A stretch of 40,791 nt of DNA, taken from Actinomycetota bacterium (GTDB taxonomy: Bacteria > Actinomycetota > Actinomycetes > Propionibacteriales > Propionibacteriaceae). Positions 34,801 to 40,791 of the stretch are shown here, in pieces. The position numbers were made by a program, and so were the translations under genes. Within the stretch, counting starts at the first letter, position 1. The number at the start of each line of letters is the position of its first letter. The stretch covers positions 1 through 40,791 of the forward strand of contig JAIUOR010000065.1 of NCBI GenBank assembly GCA_020161795.1, in the 5' to 3' direction. The notes under the pieces were generated by a model. That model worked only from the letters and a program-made list of their open reading frames with translations, was not told the DNA's origin and made no database searches.

Positions 34801-35226
34801 CTAACCGGCCAGCAACGCGTCGATCCGAGCGCGCAGGACGGGTTCGGGTTGGGCTCCGACCAGGCGGGCGGCCGTCTGGCCGTCGCGCATCATGATCAGG
34901 GTCGGGATGCTGCTGGCGTCGAATCGGGTGGCGGTCATCCGGTTGTCGTCGACGTTGACCTTCACCACCTTGACCTCGCCGGCGTACCGGACGGACAGCC
35001 GCTCCAGGATCGGCGCGACCATGCGGCAGGGGCCGCACCAGGGCGCCCACAGGTCGACCAGGACGAGCTGATTGGTGTCGACCGCCGCGGCGAAGTCGGC
35101 GTCGCCGGCATCGACCAGCCAAGGCAGCGGCTTGTGGCAGGACGCGCACTGCGGCCGTCCTGCCGCGGCGACCGGGACGCGATTCCTGGTACCGCATGAG
35201 GGGCACGCGGTGACGCGAGAACTCAT
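34801..35226 (-). CDS. trxC: Thioredoxin 2 (zinc-ribbon thioredoxin)
   Basis: A 141-residue protein. An N-terminal zinc ribbon (CPSCGTRNRVP ... CASCHKPLP, two CXXC pairs, residues about 8-30) precedes a thioredoxin domain with DLWAPWCGPCRMVAPILE (active site) and SSIPTLIMMRDG (cis-Pro). This architecture defines TrxC, a cytoplasmic disulfide reductase used under oxidative stress. It is divergent from the VOC gene, and the palindrome at 35273-35288 lies in the shared upstream region. Confidence 0.92.
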   Translation of the reverse strand: MSSRVTACPSCGTRNRVPVAAAGRPQCASCHKPLPWLVDAGDADFAAAVDTNQLVLVDLWAPWCGPCRMVAPILERLSVRYAGEVKVVKVNVDDNRMTATRFDASSIPTLIMMRDGQTAARLVGAQPEPVLRARIDALLAG

Positions 35227-35272
35227 GCTGCCAACCTACCGCCGTCTACCCAGCAGGGCCCCAGGGCGCAAG

Positions 35273-35303
35273 AGTTGAATATTCAACTATCAAGACGTAC
35301 GCT
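35273..35303 (+). promoter_or_regulatory. Promoter with a perfect 16-bp palindromic operator
   Basis: AGTTGAATATTCAACT (35273-35288) is a perfect palindrome. The -35 TTGAAT (35275-35280) lies inside it, and TACGCT (35298-35303) follows after exactly 17 bp. A bound repressor would cover the -35. The sequence is like the operators of MarR/HxlR-type regulators that control ring-cleaving or quinone-detoxifying VOC enzymes. The regulator gene is not in the window. The palindrome may also affect trxC on the other side. Confidence 0.75.
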
Positions 35304-35364
35304 GATGCTCAGTTCGAACAAACGGTGCGGACGAGCGCATCGCCGCCAGGAGAGGAGCACGGTC

Positions 35365-36303
35365 GTGATCCAGGCCGACGAGAGCCCGGGTACCCCGGTC
35401 GCAGAGGCCGGCCTCAGCCCGCAGACCGGGATGGACGCCGTCACCCTGCGGGTCGGTGACCTCGAGACGATGTCGTCCTACTACGCGAATGCGCTCGCCC
35501 TCGAGCCACTGGAGGAGCTCCATCGGAGCCGCGAGGTGCACCGGGTGCTCGGCCGGGGGGCGACCCCGATGGTCAAGTTGGTCGCGACACCGGGGCTCCC
35601 GGACGTGGATCCCCGGCAGGCCGGGCTATTCCACACCGCCTTCCTGTTCGAGGATCAGAAGTCGCTGGCGGCCACCGTCTACCGGGCGGCGCAGGATGCG
35701 CGCAGCCGCTTCGTGGGGTCGAGCGACCACCTGGTGAGCGAGGCGTTCTACTTCACCGACCCCGAAGGCAACGGCATCGAGCTGTACGTCGACCGTGAGC
35801 GCTCGCAGTGGTCGCACGGGCCTTCCGGCGAACTGCTGATGGACACCCTCTACCTCGATCCGAACACGTACCTGCGCACCCACCTCGACGAGCAGACCCT
35901 CGCCGACGTGACCGCGCTCGCCGGGAAGGTCGGGCACGTCCACCTGCAGGTGGGAGACATCCCATCCGCGCGGGCCTTCTACGTGGACGCGCTCGGCTTC
36001 GAGCCCACTCTCACCGGATACCCGGGCGCCCTGTTCGCCTCGGCCGGCGGCTACCACCACCACGTCGCGATGAACACCTGGAACAGCCGGGGAGCCGGTC
36101 CGCGGGCCGCGAGCCTCGGGCTCGGGGACGTCGCGGTCACGGTGCCGGGCCGCGAAGACCTGGACGCGCTCGTGGCGCGGCTCGACGCGCGTGGCATCGG
36201 ATTCGCCGACGACGGGCGCTCCGTGCGCGTGACCGATCCGTGGGGAACGCAGGTGACGGTCGGGGCCGGCGGGAGCGCGGTCGACGACCTGCTGGGCCGC
36301 TGA
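35365..36303 (+). CDS. VOC-superfamily protein, catechol-2,3-dioxygenase-like
   Basis: A 312-residue protein starting at GTG 35365 with GAGGAG upstream. It contains paired glyoxalase/VOC modules: MDAVTLRVGDLETMSSYYANAL with LFHTAFLF and EGNGIELYVDRE in the first half, and GHVHLQVGDIPSARAFYVDALGF with GYHHHVAMNTWN in the second. The size and layout match CatE/MhqO-type extradiol dioxygenases. In the second half the usual final metal-binding Glu is not obvious (DPWGTQVTVG), so catalysis should be treated with care. Regulation by the palindromic operator 77 bp upstream is likely. Confidence 0.85.
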   Translation: MIQADESPGTPVAEAGLSPQTGMDAVTLRVGDLETMSSYYANALALEPLEELHRSREVHRVLGRGATPMVKLVATPGLPDVDPRQAGLFHTAFLFEDQKSLAATVYRAAQDARSRFVGSSDHLVSEAFYFTDPEGNGIELYVDRERSQWSHGPSGELLMDTLYLDPNTYLRTHLDEQTLADVTALAGKVGHVHLQVGDIPSARAFYVDALGFEPTLTGYPGALFASAGGYHHHVAMNTWNSRGAGPRAASLGLGDVAVTVPGREDLDALVARLDARGIGFADDGRSVRVTDPWGTQVTVGAGGSAVDDLLGR

Positions 36304-36453
36304 TCGGTTCCGGAGACGGACGCGGGCGGCCTCGACCTGCGCAGGCTTGGGATCGTGGCGATCCCGTCCTCAGCGCATTCCTGACGAGGTCGGGTGGGAC
36401 GTTCCGGGTCGTGGCCACTGGACGGGGGAGACCAGGTCGCCCACGATGGACGC

Positions 36454-37197
36454 ATGCTCGAGACCGATGCCGTCGCCTATCCCGTTGTTGCCGCCGCTGG
36501 CGCTGCGACGCTGGGTGAGCTGCGCGACCAGGTGATCGAGTGCCGGGCCTGCCCACGGCTGGTGGCCTGGCGCGAGGAGGTCGCGGCCCAGAAGCGCGCT
36601 TCCTTCCGGGATCAGCAGTACTGGGGACGTCCGATGCCGGGCTTCGGGGATCCCGACGCGCGGATCGTGATCGTGGGCCTCGCGCCGGCGGCCCACGGTG
36701 CGAATCGGACCGGGCGGATGTTCACCGGTGACCGGTCGGGAGACTTCCTCTATGCCGGGCTGTACCGGGCGGGGCTGGCGAATCAGCCGACGGCGGTGAG
36801 CCTCGACGACGGTCTGGAGTTGACGGGAGCCCGCGTGACGGCGCCGGTCAGATGCGCGCCGCCGGCCAACAAGCCGACGCCGGCGGAGCGGCGCACCTGC
36901 GCGCCGTGGCTGGCCCGAGAACTGCAGCTGCTCGGGCCGTCGGTGCGGGTGCTGATCACGCTGGGCGGCTTCGGTTGGCAGGCGTTGCTGGAGACGCTCG
37001 GTGAACTCGGCTGGCAGGTGCCGCGTCCGCGTCCGGTGTTCGGGCACGGGGCCGAGGTCGTCCTCGTTTCGCCCGAGGGCCGGGAGGTGACCCTGCTCGG
37101 CTGCTTCCACGTCTCGCAGCAGAACACCTTCACCGGCAAGCTCACCCCCCAGATGCTGGACGAGGTGCTGGCGCGGGCGGTCGAACTGAGCGGCTGA
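36454..37197 (+). CDS. Uracil-DNA glycosylase, family 5 (UDGb)
   Basis: A 247-residue protein. The CRACPRLVAWR segment near residue 29 and RTCAPWL supply Fe-S-cluster cysteines. IVGLAPAAHGANRTGRMFTGD is motif A of UDGb, and CFHVSQQNTFTGKLT near the C-terminus is motif B with the His. It removes uracil and deaminated purines from DNA, initiating base-excision repair. ATG at 36454 is chosen because it places the family start (LGELRDQVIECRACPR) at the normal distance; its ribosome site is weak. Confidence 0.9.
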   Translation: MLETDAVAYPVVAAAGAATLGELRDQVIECRACPRLVAWREEVAAQKRASFRDQQYWGRPMPGFGDPDARIVIVGLAPAAHGANRTGRMFTGDRSGDFLYAGLYRAGLANQPTAVSLDDGLELTGARVTAPVRCAPPANKPTPAERRTCAPWLARELQLLGPSVRVLITLGGFGWQALLETLGELGWQVPRPRPVFGHGAEVVLVSPEGREVTLLGCFHVSQQNTFTGKLTPQMLDEVLARAVELSG

Positions 37198-37489
37198 GAG
37201 AGTCTCCGGGTGGATCGGGACGCCCGCCCGGGGAGCGCCGGACGGCGGGCTTCGCGGCATTCAGGCGAGCGACCCGCGGATCGAGTCCCGGCGAACGGAC
37301 CAGGCTCCCCAACGGCCCCGCGCGTCCTGATTCGGGGCGGCTGGGCCGAGTGTGAGAGAATGGGTTCCGGGCGCGGACGTCGCGACCCGACATCGCACCA
37401 CTTACGTGCACCGCGCCGCCAGCTGAACCGGAGAGAGCGCGAGCCGAACTGGACCGTGGTGAGCCACCGTAGCTGAAAGCTGTTTCTCC

Positions 37490-38914
37490 TTGTCACAAAC
37501 CGATTCCACGCCCGCGTCCTTTGCGTCGCTGGGCGTCCCCGCCGCGCTGATCCGCCCGCTCACCCAGCAGGGCATCAACGCTCCCTTCCCCATCCAGACC
37601 GCCACTCTGCCCGACACCCTGGCCGGGCGGGACGTCCTGGGCCGCGGCCGTACCGGCTCCGGCAAGACGCTGGCCTTCTCGCTGCCGCTGGTAGCGCGGC
37701 TGGCCGGCCTCACCCCGTCCATTCAGGCGAAGCCGAGCCGGCCGGGTGCCCCGCGTGGGCTCGTCCTCGCGCCGACCCGGGAGCTGGCCAACCAGATCCT
37801 GGCGACCATCGAGCCGCTCGCCAGGGCCACCGGGCTGCGGGTCATGACCATCTTCGGCGGCGTCAGCCAGGCCGGTCAGGTCCGGCAGTTGCGCCGCGGC
37901 GTCGACATCGTCGTGGCCACGCCCGGACGCCTGGAGGACCTGATGTCCCAGGGCGAGATCCGGCTGGACGCGGTCGCCATCACCGTGCTCGATGAGGCCG
38001 ACCACATGGCCGACCTCGGCTTCCTCCCCGGCGTCACCCGGATTCTCACCGCCACCCCGGCCGGTGGGCAGCGGATGCTGTTCTCCGCCACCCTCGACGG
38101 CGGCGTCGGCAAGCTGGTCAAGCGGTTCCTGAACCGTCCGCTGGAACACAGCGTGGACGCGGCCTCGTCCCCGGTCACCGCGATGAGCCACCATGTGCTC
38201 CTGGTCGCCGACCCGGGGCAGAAGCGGCAGGTCGTCCGCGAACTCGCCGCCGGAGCCGAGCGGCGGCTGCTGTTCACCCGCACCAAGCACCAGGCACGCA
38301 AGCTCGCCCGCGAACTCACCGCCGACGGCATCCCGGCCGTCGAGCTGCACGGCAACCTCTCCCAGAACGCGCGTGAGCGCGGACTGAAGGCCTTCGCCGA
38401 CGGTCAGGTGCGGGTGATGGTCGCCACCGACATCGCCGCTCGCGGCATCCACGTCGACGAGGTCGAACTGGTCGTGCACGTCGACCCCCCGGCCGAGCAC
38501 AAGGCCTACCTGCACCGCTCCGGCCGTACCGCCCGCGCGGGCAACGCCGGGGACGTCGTCACGCTCGTCCTGCCGGAGCAGCGCAAGGACTTCCAGGCGC
38601 TGTCGCGTGCGGCCAAGATCTCGGTGGCGCCGGTTCCGGTCCGTCCGGGCGATGAGGCGTTGCGGGATCTCACCGGACCCGCAGCGGCGCTGGTCGATCC
38701 CGAGCGTGCCCCGGCCGCAGCCGCCCGCCGCGGCGAGGCTGCGCCGGCCTCGAAGAAGCCCGGCAGCACGCGCAATAGCAGGCCCAAGGCCGTCTCGGCT
38801 CGGCCCGCGAAGCCCCGCGGGGCACAGTCCCGTCATGTCGCCCCGGCCGGGCAGGGTGCGGTGGTGTTCTCCCGCCAGACCCGGCGTCGCAGCAGCACCC
38901 GTAGGGCTGCCTGA
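37490..38914 (+). CDS. DEAD-box RNA helicase
   Basis: A 474-residue RhlE-like protein, TTG start (SQTDSTPASFASLGVPAALI). Motifs: Q-motif region PFPIQTATLP, RTGSGKT (I), PTRELA (Ia), TPGR (Ib), LDEADHM (II), FSAT (III), ATDIAARGIHV (V) and HRSGRTARAG (VI). A basic low-complexity tail (about 400-474) should help bind RNA. It unwinds structured RNA, for example during ribosome assembly or cold growth. The 292 bases before it show no gene and may be a long leader, as is usual for such helicases. Confidence 0.92.
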   Translation: MSQTDSTPASFASLGVPAALIRPLTQQGINAPFPIQTATLPDTLAGRDVLGRGRTGSGKTLAFSLPLVARLAGLTPSIQAKPSRPGAPRGLVLAPTRELANQILATIEPLARATGLRVMTIFGGVSQAGQVRQLRRGVDIVVATPGRLEDLMSQGEIRLDAVAITVLDEADHMADLGFLPGVTRILTATPAGGQRMLFSATLDGGVGKLVKRFLNRPLEHSVDAASSPVTAMSHHVLLVADPGQKRQVVRELAAGAERRLLFTRTKHQARKLARELTADGIPAVELHGNLSQNARERGLKAFADGQVRVMVATDIAARGIHVDEVELVVHVDPPAEHKAYLHRSGRTARAGNAGDVVTLVLPEQRKDFQALSRAAKISVAPVPVRPGDEALRDLTGPAAALVDPERAPAAAARRGEAAPASKKPGSTRNSRPKAVSARPAKPRGAQSRHVAPAGQGAVVFSRQTRRRSSTRRAA

Positions 38915-38959
38915 GCATCCTCAACGCGCGGGTGCGAGCGGCCCGGCAGGTGAGCGAAC

Positions 38960-40444
38960 TCAGGTCGCGGGATCCCCGGGTGTCACCGGATCCCCGAGCG
39001 CCTTGATCCGCACCCAGTCGGCGCTGGTGTGGGTGATCTTGGCGGCGTAGGCGGCGGACCCCGTCGAGCGGCCGGCGGCGAGGATCTGCGTGTCGTCGAA
39101 CAGCAGATACTGCACTTCCAGCGAGGTGCTGACGTGGAGGCGCGGCGCGAGGATCCTTCGCGTCACGACCACCTGATTGGCCTCGGCTCGGGCTCCGCCC
39201 AGCAGGAGAATGCAGCGATCACTCTTCGCGGTGGCGAGCGGCTCGACGCTGTAGGCGGAGGTCAGCGGGCTGGTGCCGGTGTCGGCCGACACCGTGCTCA
39301 CCCGATCGGCGAACGCCTTGGCCTTGCCCGCCGCCGCCTCCAGAGTGGTCTTTGCCAGCTTCAGCGCATCGAGCCGCTCCTGCCGCTTCGTCGCGGCATC
39401 GGCGGCAACCCGTGCGTCCCGGCGCTCGTCGTCGGTCTTGGTCTTGTCGTTGGCGATCTTGAGGGCCGCAGCGCGATCGGACTCCGGATCGCCGAGCGCC
39501 GCGATCTGGCTCTGGAGCGCCAGGTCTTTGGCTGCCACTGCATGATCCTTGTCGACGAGGGTCTTCACGGCTTTGAGCAGGGAGGATTCCGGATCGGGCA
39601 GGCGGGCCCACTCATGCTGGATGACCAGGGGTGGTTTTCGGGTGGAGGAAGCCTTCAGCAACTCCTGGATCACCGCAGCATGGACGGTCGCCGCCGGAAT
39701 GTCGGCCGTGCTGGAACTCACCGCGACGTCGATCTCGAACAGTGAGGCGAGCTCGGTGAGCGCCTTGCCGGCGACCGCGGCCAGTGCTAGTTCGCTTCCG
39801 GGAACAATGGTCTTCACGTCCAGCTCGTCCGCTATCGCCCGGCCCGGGACGGGCAGATCGAGCACCTTCTGGGCGTCGTCCATTGCTTTGCCCAGCCGTG
39901 CTGTGAGCAACTCGGCCTCGTCCGAGATCTGTCGATAGCTGGCGATGGCCGCGACCATCCTGGGTTCGGACGTGACGAAGACGGTCTGATCGGACTTCGT
40001 CGCCAGCGCCTTGACGATCTCGTCGGCGATCTGGCTCGCCGATTTTGAGAGCGCGATCGCGTTGGCCTCGGACTGGCGCAGAACCTTGCCCTCGCTGAAG
40101 GTGACCGTGTTCTTCTGCAGCTTCGAGAGGTCGGGCACGGCGCCGCTCAGCTGGGTGATCAGCTTGTCGATCCGGGCGGCCTCCGCCTCGTCGCGGGCCT
40201 TCTCGTTGGCTATCTTCTTCGTCTCCAGATCGGCGGCTGCCGTGTCGAGCGCGTTCTGGAGGAGCCGCTTGTCCTTCTCGATCGCCGCACGTTCCTTGTC
40301 GGTCTCGGCCCGCACCTTGTCGGCATCGGCGCGGGATTTGTCCGCTTCGGCCCGGGTCTTGTCGGCCTCCGCGAGAGACTTCGCGGCGACTCCGAGTTTC
40401 TCGGCGAGATTGCCGAGGTCGGTGGGTGAGATGGGATCCGTCAT
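38960..40444 (-). CDS. Coiled-coil protein of unknown function
   Basis: A 494-residue protein starting MTDPISPTDL, with GGAGGGAG upstream. Residues about 27-90 are a 7-residue repeat coiled coil (units like AEADKTR, AEADKSR, ADADKVR, AETDKER), then a longer charged helical stretch. The C-terminal part has a beta-rich region (RCILLLGGARAEANQVVVTRRILAPRLHV...VQYLLFDDTQILAAG). There is no signal peptide or membrane helix. I do not recognise the family. It may be a scaffold or a cytoplasmic filament-type protein. It is convergent with the DEAD-box gene (45-bp gap). Confidence 0.75.
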   Translation of the reverse strand: MTDPISPTDLGNLAEKLGVAAKSLAEADKTRAEADKSRADADKVRAETDKERAAIEKDKRLLQNALDTAAADLETKKIANEKARDEAEAARIDKLITQLSGAVPDLSKLQKNTVTFSEGKVLRQSEANAIALSKSASQIADEIVKALATKSDQTVFVTSEPRMVAAIASYRQISDEAELLTARLGKAMDDAQKVLDLPVPGRAIADELDVKTIVPGSELALAAVAGKALTELASLFEIDVAVSSSTADIPAATVHAAVIQELLKASSTRKPPLVIQHEWARLPDPESSLLKAVKTLVDKDHAVAAKDLALQSQIAALGDPESDRAAALKIANDKTKTDDERRDARVAADAATKRQERLDALKLAKTTLEAAAGKAKAFADRVSTVSADTGTSPLTSAYSVEPLATAKSDRCILLLGGARAEANQVVVTRRILAPRLHVSTSLEVQYLLFDDTQILAAGRSTGSAAYAAKITHTSADWVRIKALGDPVTPGDPAT

Positions 40445-40652
40445 GAGTGCTCCCTCCGCACGTCTGGCAAGCCAGCGTGGTGCCTGACGTGTCGGTATTT
40501 TCCCGCAATCACCCGCTTCCGCGCCATGGGTGATTTGGTGCTGGCCTTGTCTACCGACACTGCGGGCCTTTGGCATTCGCCGCCGACCGGGTATTCCGCA
40601 GGGCTATTGCCACCGTCCATCCATTCTCGGGTCCCGAGCAGCGCGGAATTTG

Positions 40653-40791
40653 GGCTCTTCCGATTTGAGGGTGTAGGGCTGGGATGAGGTAGGTCGGCGC
40701 GTCGGTGCCCGGGTAGGGGTCGAGGTCTTCCGAGGATGGAGGTTCTGACGCCTTCCACCTGAAAGACCTCGACGTGCGCAACGCTACCTTC
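40653..40791 (+). mobile_element. ISL3-family insertion sequence, left end (continues outside the window)
   Basis: GGCTCTTCCGATTTGAGGGT at 40653 matches the GGCTCTTC-type terminal repeat of ISL3 elements. The preceding eight bases (GGAATTTG, 40645-40652) would be one copy of the 8-bp target duplication. A hairpin (GTCGAGGTCTT at 40719-40729 pairing with AAGACCTCGAC at 40763-40773) precedes the transposase start, which could limit read-through expression. The gap 40445-40652 holds nothing I recognise. Confidence 0.7.
40774..40791 (+). CDS. ISL3-family transposase, first six codons only
   Basis: GTG followed by codons for RNATF runs to the window end. ISL3 transposases of actinobacteria commonly begin this way, directly after the left-end leader. 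Only 18 bases are visible, so the call depends on the terminal repeat upstream. Confidence 0.5.

Overview
The window is GC-rich, gene-dense DNA with actinobacterial character. Short GTG/TTG-start genes, several apparently leaderless promoters, an IdeR/DmdR-like iron box, a TrxC with an actinobacterial neighbourhood, a bacterial topoisomerase IB and an ISL3-type end all point to a high-GC Actinomycetota. I cannot name the genus safely. The DNA falls into two halves joined near 22.45-22.50 kb by a 47-bp fragment matching the 3' half of a tRNA-Lys(UUU) gene.

Region 1 (1 to about 22,500) looks like the right part of an integrated mobile element, probably an ICE/IME or integrated plasmid, carrying a defence island. 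It holds a truncated IS256-type transposase at the left edge. Next, on the minus strand, come an MNT/HEPN toxin-antitoxin pair (the MNT part fused to an HTH), a metallophosphoesterase, an excisionase-like HTH protein and a large MobF relaxase-helicase. A 475-bp gene-free stretch follows with hairpins and three 23-bp-spaced iterons. Then, on the plus strand, come a DUF4143 ATPase, a zinc-ribbon NERD protein and a tightly packed run: DUF262/HNH protein, remnant of a small HTH gene, SNF2-type helicase, DUF4391 protein, two tandem type III Mod methyltransferases and a type III Res. The tRNA fragment after res is read as the right attachment site. The intact tRNA and the integrase would lie to the left, outside the window.

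The most striking signal is a (AG)14 dinucleotide tract inside the first mod gene. Gain or loss of one unit would replace the C-terminal ~65 residues. Loss gives a stop at 17272-17274. Gain reads on to a TGA that overlaps the GTG start of the second mod gene. This looks like a phase-variable switch in a two-Mod/one-Res restriction cluster, which would be unusual for a high-GC actinobacterium.

Region 2 (22,500 to about 40,650) looks chromosomal. It starts with a minus-strand operon behind an iron box (siderophore-interacting protein with a frameshift, DUF364 protein, SAM methyltransferase, cupin). It continues with an NYN/PIN-type protein and a NERD-SF1 helicase, then RNA modification genes (RluA-type synthase, TrmL). 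Next are a PEP-mutase-family remnant, a DUF892 ferritin-like protein, topoisomerase IB, a membrane-anchored protein, a cold-shock protein with terminator, a DUF1697 protein and two thioredoxin-type proteins. The region ends with a VOC dioxygenase-like protein behind a perfect palindrome, a family 5 uracil-DNA glycosylase, a DEAD-box RNA helicase and a coiled-coil protein of unknown function. At the right edge an ISL3-like element begins, and the first six codons of its transposase are visible.
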